A program made the translations under genes and the position numbers. DNA of 64,000 nt from Monosporascus cannonballus (taxonomy: Eukaryota; Ascomycota; Sordariomycetes; Xylariales). Of the stretch, positions 47,024 to 58,311 are shown in pieces. Location: the NCBI GenBank assembly GCA_004154925.1, contig QJNS01000128.1, positions 62,001-126,000 on the forward strand, in the 5' to 3' direction. Each line of letters opens with the position of its first letter. The stretch's first letter is position 1. Below the pieces are notes generated by a model. The model did no database searches, had not been told where the DNA came from, and saw only the letters and a list, made by a program, of their open reading frames with translations.

Positions 47024-48073
47024 CTACTTACCCATCTCGCCTCTCGCCTCCTTCCAAGCCGTGCTTCCACTCTCCCTTGGACGTTCCTCTCCTGGGACCG
47101 TCTGTGTAAGTTCAGCCTCATAAGCAGATAACTCGCGCTCTTCAGCTTCATCTTCCTCCGCCAGTTTCGCTCTATCCGCCGGTGCTCGACATCGATCATT
47201 GATATCTCTGATAGCACGTCTAAGGGACTCCTCCGAACCACGCGTCCTAGGGAAACTTTGTTCGCTCTTGCGAACATATCGCCGCGTGACATCCTGCGCC
47301 CCCTCGCTGCTGAACGCCAAGCAATAGCTCATCTTCTTGCCCCAACCCACAGCGTAGAGCTGCGGCTGGTCAAAGGCCTGCTCACAGCTATCGCAGTGCA
47401 CCCATCGCTTCAGCGTCTCACTGTAGACCTCCGTCCAGACGTGGTCCTCGGCGTTCCATATCCATCTAGCTCGAGAACCCAATGCAAGGCAGCACAGCGT
47501 GAAACAGTCGGCCCATTCGCCGCAGCGCCCTTTCCGCCACTCGAGCAGCGTCCCGGGGTCGTCGTAACGGGGAAAGCGCTCTATGTGCGAGGCACTCTCC
47601 TTGCATCGGTAGACCTCGGTGCGCCCCGCGCCCTTGCTCCGCTCCTCTTCGCTCGGCCGCTCTATGCCCTGCATCTGCGTTTCCCCGCCGCATTTCGAGC
47701 ACTTTGGCTCGTTGACCCACGTGAAGAACTCGGTCTTGAAGTACTTTAGCAGGCCCTTGATGACGCAGTCCTGGTGCCCGAGCTGCGCGTCCTCTGTGGC
47801 GAACTCGTCCGCCCAGGCGTATATCTTCCCCAGGTCTAGCGTGTCCAGCGCTTTATCCAGCAGTTCCTGCCGCTGAAACCGCTGGGGTACGTACGAGAGC
47901 CGGACGACTTCCCTGTAGAGCGCATCCGATTGCAGTTCTTGAGCTTGGCCGGCAGCTGGTGGCGGCGAAGAGGTATGAGTGTTATTTGGGGGCATTTGTC
48001 CTTGGTCCTGGCGTTTCTCTGCCATGAGCTGCCTGAAGCGGCGCCCCAAGTCGCTTACTAGCTCCGGGTCCAT
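47024..48073 (-). CDS. png1: PNG1, peptide:N-glycanase-like transglutaminase-fold protein
   Basis: This is a cytosolic enzyme of ER-associated degradation that removes N-glycans from misfolded glycoproteins. About 349 residues, with the start taken at MDPELVSDLG (48073); the open frame runs upstream to 48214 without family similarity. There is a zinc-binding CSKC at residues 125-128 and a second site near VYRCKES. The transglutaminase core follows: GRCGEWADCF (Cys 184), WNAEDHVWTEVYS (His) and RWVHCDSCEQAFDQP (Asp), so the catalytic triad positions are filled. MSYCLAFS and DVTRRYVR follow. The last codons, GEMGK-stop, overlap a perfect GTAAGT; a further small exon cannot be excluded. The N. 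crassa orthologue has been described as lacking deglycosylating activity, so the intact triad here is worth noting. Confidence 0.9.
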   Translation of the reverse strand: MDPELVSDLGRRFRQLMAEKRQDQGQMPPNNTHTSSPPPAAGQAQELQSDALYREVVRLSYVPQRFQRQELLDKALDTLDLGKIYAWADEFATEDAQLGHQDCVIKGLLKYFKTEFFTWVNEPKCSKCGGETQMQGIERPSEEERSKGAGRTEVYRCKESASHIERFPRYDDPGTLLEWRKGRCGEWADCFTLCCLALGSRARWIWNAEDHVWTEVYSETLKRWVHCDSCEQAFDQPQLYAVGWGKKMSYCLAFSSEGAQDVTRRYVRKSEQSFPRTRGSEESLRRAIRDINDRCRAPADRAKLAEEDEAEERELSAYEAELTQTVPGEERPRESGSTAWKEARGEMGK

Positions 48074-48539
48074 GATGATGTTACTGCGGTGCAGTGGACT
48101 TGCTGCCGAGATGCTCCTTGGTCCCAAGATGTGTAGAATAGCAGGTGGTCTCAGACGCTTGGTTTCTGCATTGACAGAATCGGTTGCAATAGCAAGAAAT
48201 TCTCCTTTCAGCATCCGCGATATACGGCGAAACGCTACACTACCTACTCTTTGCTAAGGTCATGCACTTCGTGCGGGCGATATCTCAGGCACCATTGTCA
48301 GCGCCCCTCAGCCCCACAAACCAACAGTGTCCCATATTTCGCTAAGTCAGATGCGCACACACCACTGGATTCGTGGGTACCCACAATTACCCTTGCGTCA
48401 TTGGGGGGAGGAGGGTGTTGCGGAGTCCTACTTCCGTCCAGTTTTGAACATAACATTACTACAAAAACAAGTGAGAAATTGTAAAAATAGAGCCCCAATA
48501 TTCGATAACTTTAAATTTTAATACAACTTCAGTGACGAC
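48074..48539. other. PNG1 upstream region
   Basis: Probable promoter of PNG1 and 3' flank of the P450 relic. No gene was recognised. Confidence 0.4.
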
Positions 48540-50283
48540 GAAACAAACGTCGAGGGCATGGCGACTCGCCATGCCCACGACGCGCGGGAAGGCCACGACC
48601 TCGATGTCGAACTCCCAGCTCGGCGAGTTTCCGGCCGAGGCACACGTGCGCCGGCACCCCATGCTAGGCTGGTCTTCTTGAGGTTCTTCCTCATCTGGAC
48701 TCGGGACCCTCGTCCCATCCCTCAAGCCACGGCTCCGGCCGAAAGACCACTGCGTCCAGCCCGAAGATCTCGGTGTTTTGGTGCATGATGGGCACGTGGA
48801 CGCCGGCGGCCGTGCCGGCGGGAATGGCGTAGCCGTGCACGCGCAGTCCTTCACCGGCGCCGTCCGCATTTGCGTTGGCGGGCGGCACGATACGCGATAG
48901 CGAAAAGGAGGTCGCGGGCCGCAACAGCGTCTCCTTGATGCACGTCTGCGTGTAGGTGCCGTCGTGATCGGGCGCCGAGGCCATGATGCGCGCCTTGGCG
49001 CCCGGGTTGGTGCAGATTAGGGCGAGGGCCGCGGTGGTGATGGCCGTCGTCGTCTCGTGGCCCGCGATGAAGTTTATGAACGCCACGCCGACGGCGCGGT
49101 GGGGCTTCCATTCGGGTTTCTTGGTCGTCATGTGCAGGAGATCCGCGAGCATGTCTGTCCCTGCTTCTGCGTCCGTGTTCGGCGGAGCAGGTTTCTTCCC
49201 CGACTTGAAGAAGCGGGATGTTTTCTCCTTTATCATCTGCATCATAATTTAGACTGGAGTCAGAACTTGCAGCCTGCGAATAATCTACAAGATTTGAGGG
49301 GGGGTACGGGCGGGCGACAGTGATCGCACTTTTCCAAACAGCACATAGCCATCCGGCTTCCGGATCATCACTCCATAAAGAGCAGCGAGAGCTGGCTTGA
49401 GTCCCGGCCACTTCGGGACGGGGAGAGTAAGCGAGGGCAGAAACTCGAAGACACTGATTTATCGCCACTTGGTAACGCCAACGTCCCAGAAGCCGTGGCC
49501 AGAGCCATCGTCGATGAACCCGGGTGACAAGCCGAGGGTCACGACGCTGATGCTCTCGACGACGGCGATGTGAACCCACTCGGCGGCTCGACGGTCCGTC
49601 CCTCCTACGTCTTCAACTTCACGACGAAGCGCCGCGGCACGGCGTCAATGGCCCCCCCGTACTTCCGCACCAAGGCCGCCGAGTAGGTGGTGCCAATATG
49701 CTTGCGGTGGCCCGGTGGCGCTGAATACCGAGCTTGCCGTTGATGGCGAACCCGTTGTCATTGGGGTGCCTTCGCAATAAACCAGTCGATGTATCCCGAG
49801 TTGTTACTGAGCGCGTCTGGACCGGAATATCGTCACTTCATGGCGCCGGCCGGCCCACAAAGGGGGGTTTAATAGGGCCCATAAGTAGGGCTTACAATAA
49901 AAGTCGCTCTCCTGAAGGTACCCCATTTCGCCTGTCACATGATGGTGAGCGTGCCGCGGCCACAAATACAGTGGCAGAGGTAACACACCGTAGCTTGCCT
50001 GGAATGTCTCCTTCGAGTTGAATGAGACTTCGTTGGGGGCGATTCGGACAGCCGGCCCGTATTTTTCGTGCAGCGCTTGGCCGAGCAGCAACAATCGACT
50101 TCTTCTAGTACGGTACGCATACCATAGGGACGTGCTCGCCGCAAGCTTCGGACCGGGTACCTTCGATAGAGGATGGAGGCAAAGGCGATGTATGGCCAGA
50201 GACGCCGGGAAGATAAGCAGATATGCCGCAAGAAACAAGAACGGTGTGGGGATTCTACCGCCTTGGTGCTGGTATCCCAACAC
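48540..50283 (-). pseudogene. Cytochrome P450 pseudogene
   Basis: This is a degraded fungal P450 monooxygenase, originally about 500 residues and ER-anchored. The N-terminal part at 50283-49804 has a membrane anchor followed by HPLSKVPGPKLAA, LGQALHEKYGPAVRIAPNEV and SFNSKETFQASYG. The middle (about 49,640-49,270) reads LGLSPGFIDDGSGHGFWDV and SLTLPVPKWPGLKPALAALY, but has a stop at 49459-49461. The I-helix oxygen-binding AGHETTT lies in 49245-48691. The ExxR motif is damaged: KETLLRP, where KETLRLRP-like is expected. A stop ends that frame at 48691, and the heme region (GAGARV then CLGRKLAEL, Cys codon 48640-48642) is split between frames. Several independent lesions make sequencing error unlikely as the whole explanation. 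Confidence 0.85.
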
Positions 50284-51213
50284 AACAGTGCAGGGAGGCT
50301 TTGAAGATAGTGAGCCAAACTTAACTTGTTTTATACTGGAAGATGTGACGCTGTCTGCTCTAACCCCTCCCCCCCTTCCCCCCTTATGAAGAAATCAAAA
50401 ACATCTTCAATCTTTCAGTTGAACATCCGACCTTGGATGACCGGTTGAGCTGTCAGTAAAACGGCCCCTTACCTACTCCTCATACTCCCGCCGTATCTGC
50501 TCGACGCCGGCGGCCTGGCTGGCCAAGTCAGCACCCTCGGCAGGGGTGCAGTGGGCAACCAATCGGCAGTTGGTATATGGTTGCATAAGGTCCTGTCAGG
50601 GTTGACCTTCATCAGCCTTCAGGGGGATAACCCTTGTATTCCCCCATAAAAGGTTGCATGCATAGTTGTCGTCCCAGTTGAATAAGTTGTTGGGGATCAT
50701 GGACCGGATATACCTTAGCATGCTAATGTCCAGTCCGCGGCGGAAAGTTTCCGCCATCTTGTCCGCTCTACGCCACAACCTTATTATAATCCGCAGTCAC
50801 ATTACAGGAAATCTAGCAGAGCGTACACTTGGCATTTGGGAGAAATGCTCCTATACTCCCGCGACTTATGGGATATAAAAGGGTCCCCCGACGCCGAAGC
50901 TCGTTCTGACAATATCGAAAAATACGCCCATGCTATGATATCGTTTAGTACTCAGTTATATATTCAAGATGCCCCAAAGAAGGGGAAATTTGTCTTGGAG
51001 GTTGTATATACAAACTATTTAATGGCTTATAGGCGTGGCCTATCTTTTTCTACCCATAACTCTATATAACCTTCAACTATCCAACAACGCCGTCCCGGGG
51101 GGGCTCTGACTCTAGTTTCCCCTGAGTTTCTCGCCCTGTACTCGCAATGCATTTTTTATGCCGGCCCATCCATAAGCCCGATCATCTCTTAGCTTGGCCC
51201 GACTTAGCCTTCA
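50284..51213. other. No confident gene; possible relic coding piece
   Basis: On the minus strand 50434-50778 has two short plausible protein stretches (MLRYIRSMIPNNLFNWDD; AEGADLASQAAGVEQIRREY) in different frames. They may be the end of a decayed gene I cannot name. The remainder is the 3' flank of RIB3. Confidence 0.3.
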
Positions 51214-51988
51214 TTATGAGGTCCCGTTCGGCTCCAGCTTGCCATCGGTTTTCTGGAGATATTTCACCAGGTCCGCGATCGTGCAGACCTTCAGGCCCCA
51301 CTTTCTCGCAAACGCAATGCACCCCTCGCCCCTCAACATGCCGGGCTCCTCCCTCACGGCGCGTCCGGCAACCTCGGCGCCGTCGTCGACGAGCTCGCAG
51401 ATGGCGGCGACCTCGGCCTTGCCGGCGAGCCTGCAGAAGTCAACGGCAGCCTCGGTGTGGCCGCCGCGGACCCGGACGCCGCCGGACCGGGCGCGCAGCG
51501 GGAAAACGTGGCCGGGGCGCCGGAAAGCGGCAGGGGTCGCGGTTGGGTCGGCGAGCCTGCGGATGGCGAGCGCGCGGTCGTGTGCGCTGATGCCCGTGGT
51601 GACGCTTTCGTCGGCGGCGTCGACTGACACGGTGTAGGCGGTGCCGCGCGGGTCCTCGTTGTGCGGCACCATCTGCGGCAGGGCCAGGGCGTCGGTGCGC
51701 GCGGGCGTCAGCGGCGCGCAGATCAGCCCCGACGAGTGCCGCACCATGAAGGCCATCTGCTCCGTCGTCACGGCCTCGCCCGCGATGATCAGGTCACCCT
51801 CGTTCTCGCGATCAGCGTCGTCGAGTACTACAATGAATTCGCCATTCCCTATGATAGTGAAGTGCCTTTTGTTAGGTAAGCTGGAGATAGGTTTGCGTGC
51901 GTAAGCTCGGGAATGGGAACGCACGGAAGGCCTCGATGGTCTCCGGTATCGAGTCGAATTTACTCGGATCTATTGTCAAGGAAGGCAT
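51214..51988 (-). CDS. rib3: 3,4-dihydroxy-2-butanone 4-phosphate synthase
   Basis: This enzyme converts ribulose 5-phosphate to 3,4-dihydroxy-2-butanone 4-phosphate plus formate, the four-carbon donor of riboflavin synthesis. Exons 51988-51925 and 51848-51214 give 232 residues, the normal size of fungal monofunctional enzymes. Conserved blocks are VVLDDADRENEGDLIIAGEA (magnesium and substrate site) at about residue 29, MVRHSSGLICAPLT, GTAYTVSVDA, TTGISAHDRALAIRRLADP, RPGHVFPLRAR, and RGGHTEAAVDFCRLAG with the catalytic His. The intron is 76 bp with donor GTGCGT and falls right after the EAFR codons. The start MPSLTIDPSKF is typical. Confidence 0.95.
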
Positions 51989-52591
51989 GGCGCCGGTATT
52001 GTGCTTGAGAGAGCGTTATCTCTCAGCTTGTGATGAGGATAGTCAACCTGCGTGAATAAGGCTTTGCGTCATGCGATCGCAATGAGGTGTTCCTGTCAAT
52101 CAAGTGTTCAAAATTCTCCCGGGTACATATAACGCCGCAAAGAAGACTTGCAAGCAGTATTGAGGGATTGGGGTCAAATTGAACTAATAGAACTGATTAA
52201 TCATCGCACGAAGTCTATGCGAGCTGAAAATGAGGTCTGCTTACATATATGATTGTTAACCCTTTCGATCCAAGACCTCAGCGATGCACTGGGCCCTTCT
52301 TCCGCCGGGTTCTCTGTAAGCTACTGATAAGATAAGCACTAAGTGGATGAGGCACGCTAGTTCTTGGCTTACAGACGTTGACAAACCCTATATTTTAGTG
52401 GACAGTGGTCTGTCGACCGCTAAGAATGGTCCCACTCCGTCGGGCCCTGCGGCTCCCACCCCTGAGGAAACGCATGTTTTAACTTCATTGAGTCTTGGCT
52501 TGTTTAAGTACAAAGTTGCGGCCAGAAATTCGAATGTTTGGGGTTTAGGGAAGAAGGGATCCAAGAAAAGAGAGACTAGGGGAAGAACGCG
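51989..52591. promoter_or_regulatory. Divergent promoter region RIB3/COQ3
   Basis: This region of 603 bp between two divergently transcribed genes must hold both promoters. A frame at 52347-52595 is probably leader sequence of COQ3. No named motif is clear. Confidence 0.4.
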
Positions 52592-53548
52592 GTGAAATTC
52601 GGTGACCGAAATATGGCCTCACGGCCAAATGCTGCGGTGCTATTCAGACGCCTCCGCCGCGGCATCGCTACAAGAACGGATCACCCACGGTCCATAGCAG
52701 CAACGAGTTCGGGCCGGAGCTTCTCGGCCTCCCAGACTCTGTCAGCTTCACCCTCCACGCCTCCAGATCACACAGATCCCGCCTTCACCACCGTTTCCCC
52801 AGATGAAGTCTCCCACTTTAACAACCTCGCCTCGTCATGGTGGGATCCCCATGGCCCATCGCGCATTCTCCACCTCATGAATCCACTGCGCCATGACTTC
52901 ATCCGCGCCTGCCGGTCCTCCGTCCCTGGCAACGGCCCGCTAGGATCTTCGGGAAAGGGCCTGCGCTACTTGGACATCGGGTGCGGCGGGGGCATATTCG
53001 CCGAGTCCGCGGCGCGGCTCCTGGACACCGCCTCGGTGACTGCCATCGACCCAAGCCCGGAGGTGCTGTCGGTGGCGCGGGCGCACGCGCGGCGAGACCC
53101 GGCGCTGCGGCCGCCGCGACTCTCGTACGCGAACACGTCGATCGAGTCGCTGCCGGTGCCCGAGGACGGTGGTTATGACGTGGTCTCGGTGTTCGAGGTG
53201 CTCGAGCACGTGGCGAGTCCCGCAGCGTTCCTCGACCGGTGCGCCCCTTTCGTACGGCCCGGCGGTTGGCTCGTACTGAGCACCATCGCGCGCACCTGGA
53301 CCAGTTGGCTCACCACGAACCTCGTCGCCGAAGACCTGCTGCGCATCGTGCCCCGGGGCACCCACGACTGGCGCAAGTACGTCAACGAGGACGAGCTCCG
53401 GGCCCACTTCCTCCGGAAGCGCACCGGCTGGGCGGAACCCAGGTGCATGGGCGTCATCTATATCCCCGGTCTCGGGTGGAAGGAGGTTACCGGTAGCGAG
53501 AAGTTCGGCAATTACTTCTTCGCCGTAAGACGGGTGGCCGAGAGTTGA
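52592..53548 (+). CDS. coq3: COQ3 ubiquinone biosynthesis O-methyltransferase
   Basis: This is the mitochondrial SAM-dependent O-methyltransferase that performs both O-methylations of the coenzyme Q ring. A single exon of 318 residues (311 if translation starts at the second ATG, 52613, which gives MASRPN). The first 50 residues are rich in Arg, Ser and Ala with no acidic run, consistent with a mitochondrial presequence. The UbiG/COQ3 signature follows: VSHFNNLASSWWDPHGPSRI, LHLMNPLRHDFI, SAM loop LDIGCGGGIFAESAARL at about residue 127, AIDPSPEVL, SVFEVLEHVASPAAFL, PGGWLVLSTIARTWTSWLTT, and IVPRGTHDWRKYVNEDEL. Confidence 0.95.
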   Translation: MKFGDRNMASRPNAAVLFRRLRRGIATRTDHPRSIAATSSGRSFSASQTLSASPSTPPDHTDPAFTTVSPDEVSHFNNLASSWWDPHGPSRILHLMNPLRHDFIRACRSSVPGNGPLGSSGKGLRYLDIGCGGGIFAESAARLLDTASVTAIDPSPEVLSVARAHARRDPALRPPRLSYANTSIESLPVPEDGGYDVVSVFEVLEHVASPAAFLDRCAPFVRPGGWLVLSTIARTWTSWLTTNLVAEDLLRIVPRGTHDWRKYVNEDELRAHFLRKRTGWAEPRCMGVIYIPGLGWKEVTGSEKFGNYFFAVRRVAES

Positions 53549-54902
53549 TAAGTGTCCTTACCTTGTCTTTCGTGCCGGGAGCTGCACCAAGTTAGATGTG
53601 GCATGTATATTTATTGGGTTCTGTGCATCAGTTCTGCGGCAGCCTTAGTGAAGCGGTTGTGCTATGATGTAAAACCAAGGAGCAATTATACCGTTATTCT
53701 TAGGGTTCCCGAAAAGCTATGGGGATTTGACAACGGCTTTCGGAATTTCACCTTCTGAAAGCCTAACTGACACATTATCCCCGTTTTCCCGTAAGGATTT
53801 CGCTTTAGCAGGATGAGCGGAACTAGGATACCGTATAAGAACCAGAGCAAAAGCCGTCGTCCCCGGCGGCTAGTTTGGTTTGAATAAGTGCTTCGGTCTT
53901 ATCAAAGGATTAAGTTGCACTGCCATAAGATGCCATGACCCGTGAATGTAATCGAACCGAAAGATAACGGATACTAAGTTGGAAGGGGCCCCCTACGCAG
54001 TCTAAAAGATCCGCGTTTATGGCACCCAATAAGAATCATGGCTATATTTGCAACTCTAAAATATTATCACCGGTTACACATCTACCGTATATTTACCCAA
54101 ACCGCTAGGGCATTAAGTGAATCGGACCTCATTCCGGCCTTTACCACATCTCGATAACGCTTCTAAGGGCGCGAACCGGGCAGTGGACCAAGAATAGACT
54201 GGAATCTTCCTTAACATTAGCCTCGTTGCTTTTTAGCCCCCTGGGTGAGGGGAAGGTGCGGGGAGTTATCGGGGAGGACAATCACTGAGGCTAATGCGTA
54301 CGTAGCCGGAGCCCCTAAGATACAACCGCATAGAACGTTCATGATACATACTCGTTATACCTGCTCTGCGAAATGGTGTTGTAGGGCTGCTGATTCTTGC
54401 ATCCCCCGTATCTTTTAACACACAAGAGTCTGCGGCCGAATCACCAAATATGGAAGACTACGCAAATGTAATACGATTCACAACTAGTCGATTGAAAGTT
54501 GAGACGGTCTACGAGTAACTTCGACAGCCGGCTTGATCACCGTGTTTGCCACCAGCTCGGACGAGATGGATTTTCTCCAGGCCTTGGTCTATTAACTTTT
54601 GACCTGATATCTGCTGGTTGTCAGCTCGTCCACTCCCCGGAAAACCGCGCAGAGCCATGCTGTTAAGCGCTATGATTAACATGCTATGTTGTAATCATGT
54701 TCCACGGCCGCCTGACGCAGCCGAACAGCAAACATTTTTCACTTGCTTTTGTTAAGGATCCCCTTATAACCGCCCGGAAAATCTATAATGCGAGCGTACC
54801 AGATGCTTTACCTCACAAAAGTCTTTATTGGATCAATCCTCAGGTTTCTAGGAACTTTTCGTTGCCCTTTGTTCGCTTGAAGTACCTCTAGCCACCATTA
54901 TT
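53549..54902. other. Intergenic; no recognised gene
   Basis: COQ3 3' flank followed by more than 1 kb of featureless sequence of average composition. The short open frames (for example 54697-54891) have no recognisable motif. No repeats are visible. Confidence 0.4.
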
Positions 54903-56060
54903 ATGGACGCCGACCCGTCCACAACGTTTGGTATCGAGATCAAAACTATCATTTTCGGAGATCCCGACCTTCCTTTCGCCTATCAGAAGAGTAGATGGAG
55001 GCACAATGTCAAATCCCTTAATGAAGCCTTTGCCAAGGTTACGGTAGATAATCATGTCTCTTTAGAGGAGAAGCAGAAGGAAGCCTATAAGGAGTGGTAT
55101 TTCACCCAGGACATTACTGTTTTAACCCAGCGGATCGTGTTCCATGTCAGTATGGTCGCTCCTCGTCCTGTCTATCTGTCACAGTTAGGCTGATCGCGAG
55201 AAAAGGTTGCATAGAGTGTGGGAAGTGATAATTGTCTGACTAGAATTGAGCTCCAAGGAGCGGTAGCTAGGAAGCTCTCCATATACTGTGGGAGCGCCGG
55301 AATAAGGTTCTTCCGGGTGCTGTGGAGCTTGATGACTAACACAGATACCCCTATTCCACGACACTATCGACTTACCCGTGGGTGAGAAGCTTGGTGCGTT
55401 CTCCTGACATCTGTTGGGGGACGTCGAGCTCGCATCTCCTGTATTCGATTATGCTGGTGACCGGCAGGGTTGGAAGAATAAGCTCCGGCAGGTCTTCGGT
55501 ATACTCCGCGGAGAGGCCTTCTGCGGCAAGCCGAGCGACACTTGTTCCTTGCAGGTGTACGTCGCCATACTCCCGGGCTGGAGCGCTTCCCACGTCAAGG
55601 GCGTCGCGAGGGACGCCATGCGGTACAAGCCCGAGTTCGAAGCGCTCGCCCCGAGGCTCGGGAGGGACAGGGTCGCAAGCGCGTGGGCGAAGACCAACAG
55701 CGTCGAGAAGACCGGGGACGACAATGCGAACCCGGCCCCCGAGGCGATCCAGGAGTAACTTGGGTCCCTGCGCACAATGAAGGACGTCGTCGAGGCCATG
55801 TGCCCAAGGAGGGGGCTTAGCAGCCCCGCCACCACCACTGGAACTTCTGGCCCCTGGTCGGCCTGCGGGATGATGAGAACGGGAGGAGCGCCAAGGTCAA
55901 GTGGCTGGATACCGTTGAGTTGAGACTCCGCCCCGCACGACGCACGTGGAGGATGCAGTCATGTGGATCGACTTCGCCAACCTCTTCGTGCGCGCGGTAG
56001 CCACCTCCTCACATGCCGAAGGACCCGTCCGCTTGGTCGAGTTCGTTTCCAGATAGGGTC
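54903..56060 (+). pseudogene. Decayed amidoligase-like gene
   Basis: The pieces match the layout of fungal amidoligase enzymes (ATP-dependent carboxylate-amine ligases of the glutamine-synthetase/GCS fold). 54903-55193 encodes TTFGIEIKTIIFG (family form TFGVELEF) and an EWYFTQDITV segment (family W-v-D-S). After frame breaks, 55414-55758 encodes GDVELASPVFDY (family VELvSPVl), CSLQVYV (family CGLHVHV), and ARDAMRYKPEFEALAPRLGR. At about 55,900-56,020 a shifted frame gives WLDTVELRLRP and then VMWIDFANLFVRAVA. The second metal-site Glu is Lys, and both histidines of HVH are replaced. Frameshifts and stops separate the pieces. I infer a dead gene. The family assignment is from remembered motif patterns. 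Confidence 0.6.
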
Positions 56061-57639
56061 GGGTCTCTGGCGCGCCGGACGAGGACCTGCGCAACGTGAT
56101 CAACCTTCTGAGTGAACTGCAATAACGTGGAAAAGGCACTGACATTGGTATTACTCGCGGAACAACGAAAAGGCCGTCGTGGGGTTAGAGTTTTGCATTT
56201 TCTGTGTGATATGGGGAGTTTTCCATTTAGATAAGAATCTCCATCCCTTTGACGGCATTATGGGGACTAGGAGCATTTATGCAGAAGTTGAAGCACTGAC
56301 TCGACCATCGTGGCTCTTAGGAAAGCAGCCAAGTTACAGTCCTGTTATATCGCAATTAGAATGTAACATGACTGAAAACTCGCCAGTTGTACCAATGGCA
56401 TGCCTTTGATACTCACTGGCTTTGTATTTTAAAGTTCGGTCTTATTCCGAGCGTGGGATAGTTAGGGGTCCTACGCGATAAAAGATCCAACGCGATAAAA
56501 GATCCAACGCGATAAAAGATCCAACAAGTCCATGAAGAAGAATGGGGAGGAGAGTGCCGGAGAAACTGCAATACACTAAAGGGTTGGTCAGTTCGTTTTA
56601 AAAGGAACGGTGAGTGCATATTCTAACCGCGGTGTAGATAATAAGGAATGAGACGTAGACCCTATGTGATATGTTATAATCAAAGGTATATCTAAAGATT
56701 CATTGCTTACCCCCCCGATCGGTCCTAACCCGGTTTCAGTGTCCAAAGATATTTAATGTGCCCCCACTAAGACTAATTGCTCGCCTTGAGGCAGCGTTAT
56801 GAATCACGGATATGGTCTGACCTGACAGTACATATACCATTAATCGTTATAAGGCCTCATGAGTGAGACAGAGCAGAGGCTTGCTTCATGTGAGTAGTCG
56901 CCCCTCTACATATTAGGATAACGAAGCACATTTAACCTTACCCCCCCACCTCACCACCTTTTTCGCGTGAGAAAAGGAGGGGAGACGGAAAGGAATAGAA
57001 ATAGCCTATGCTGGTATCGTCTGTGGTGAATAAGCTAAGGTTAATCACTAAGTAGCAAAGCCGCGAGATATGAGCATGTTTTCAGTGCTTTATGTAAGTG
57101 AAGCCCAACTGCTACCTATTCTCCACGGATATTCCCCGCTTAGTCTTGTTGCAGAACCTCGTCCCGAGTAATGGAAAGGTCGAATACCGAATAGAACAGA
57201 CTATTCATCCATGATTGTTTCTATAATACCTGATAGATACGGAAGGTTCTATGAGACCCGTTCTATGAGCTTGGAAAGTTTTCACCAAGCCTGTCGTGTA
57301 CGAGCATCCACCAGATCGAGGAAATGCGCGAATGAGATATCTGAAATAAATGATCGATAAACTTCTTGACCTAGTTTAAAGACCAAATCACCCGCATGAT
57401 CTCTTTTGCTAACCTATTGCTGGCAACTTCAACCAACAGGTCAGCCCTCTTGGTGCTAACAACAAGGACTCCTCGCTGGGGGATCCCAGAAACTCAGCAA
57501 AATAGCCATTTAATCAGGAGAAATGCTTCAACTAGCTCATTTTCCACTTATACTTACTGTCATTGGGATGGTCGTCAGGTTCCGCCTCGAGATTCTGTAG
57601 GTGTAGATCCGGCGAAGAAAAGATATAATGCATTGGGTA
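56061..57639. other. Intergenic; no recognised gene apart from a small tandem repeat
   Basis: No gene is recognised between the amidoligase relic and DCTN6. It contains the 17-bp tandem repeat at 56474-56524 and several C-runs (56710, 56941). The 3' flank of DCTN6 is at the right end. Confidence 0.4.
56474..56524. repeat. 17-bp direct tandem repeat, three identical copies
   Basis: The unit CGCGATAAAAGATCCAA is repeated three times without mismatch at 56474-56490, 56491-56507 and 56508-56524. Confidence 0.95.
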
Positions 57640-58311
57640 TCATAGAAATTTAGCAGGATTACTGGGTATCAACCTCCTCAGCACGTCAATCTGGCGTGCC
57701 TGAACCTTATTCTTCAAATCCGCCACACCACGCCTGTCGGGCCGCCTCGTCCCATTCGAATAGACCACCGTAAAGTCCGGTACTTCCTCCCCCGGCCGTA
57801 TGACGCTGTGCGGTGTCAGGGTGCAATGCTAAATTGCGCAGATCAACACCCCTTCTCGCCAGACATGGTACGTTACGGCAGGTGCCGCTCAGCCAGGAAT
57901 GTTTACTAAACTTACCTTCCCTATCTTCGCCCCCTTGCTTACCTTACAGCCAACACCTACGAGAGTCCCCTCTCCAATGACCGTGCCGCCGGCCTCGACC
58001 GTCGCACCCACTTCCACCGTCGCGTAGTCGTGTATCATGACGCCGTCGCGCGAATCAGCCGGACTGGGATTCGTGGGGGCAGCCCCGATATGGGTCCTCT
58101 CGTGGATGATGCATCGCCGTCCGATGGTGACGCGGCCGTTCGAGGAGTCGAGCTTCGCGCGCGGATTGATGACGGACTCGGCGCTGACGTTAATGGTGTG
58201 GTGGCCGGTGAGCAGGGCCGAGTCGGCTATTATGATGGATGAAGAGAAGTTGGCGGGTGCCTTGGGCCCAGCCGGCACTCGTGGGAGGACGGATTGTCGT
58301 TTGCTGGACAT
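57640..58311 (-). CDS. DCTN6: Dynactin subunit 6 (p27)
   Basis: This is the left-handed beta-helix subunit of the dynactin pointed-end complex, which adapts dynein to membranous cargo. Exons 58311-57916 and 57828-57640 give 194 residues, close to the family length. The hexapeptide-repeat character is visible as regularly spaced Ile/Val/Gly triplets: ADSALLTG, NPRAKLDS, VTIGRRCIIHERTHIGA, GVMIHDYATVEVGATVEAGGTVIGEGTLVGVG in part, KVSKGAKIGK, and TLTPHSVIRPGEEVPDFTVV after the intron. The C-terminal helix is VLRRLIPSNPAKF. The 87-bp intron has a GTAAGT donor. The pattern fits p27 rather than p25 (DCTN5). It is divergently arranged with NUO51. Confidence 0.88.
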
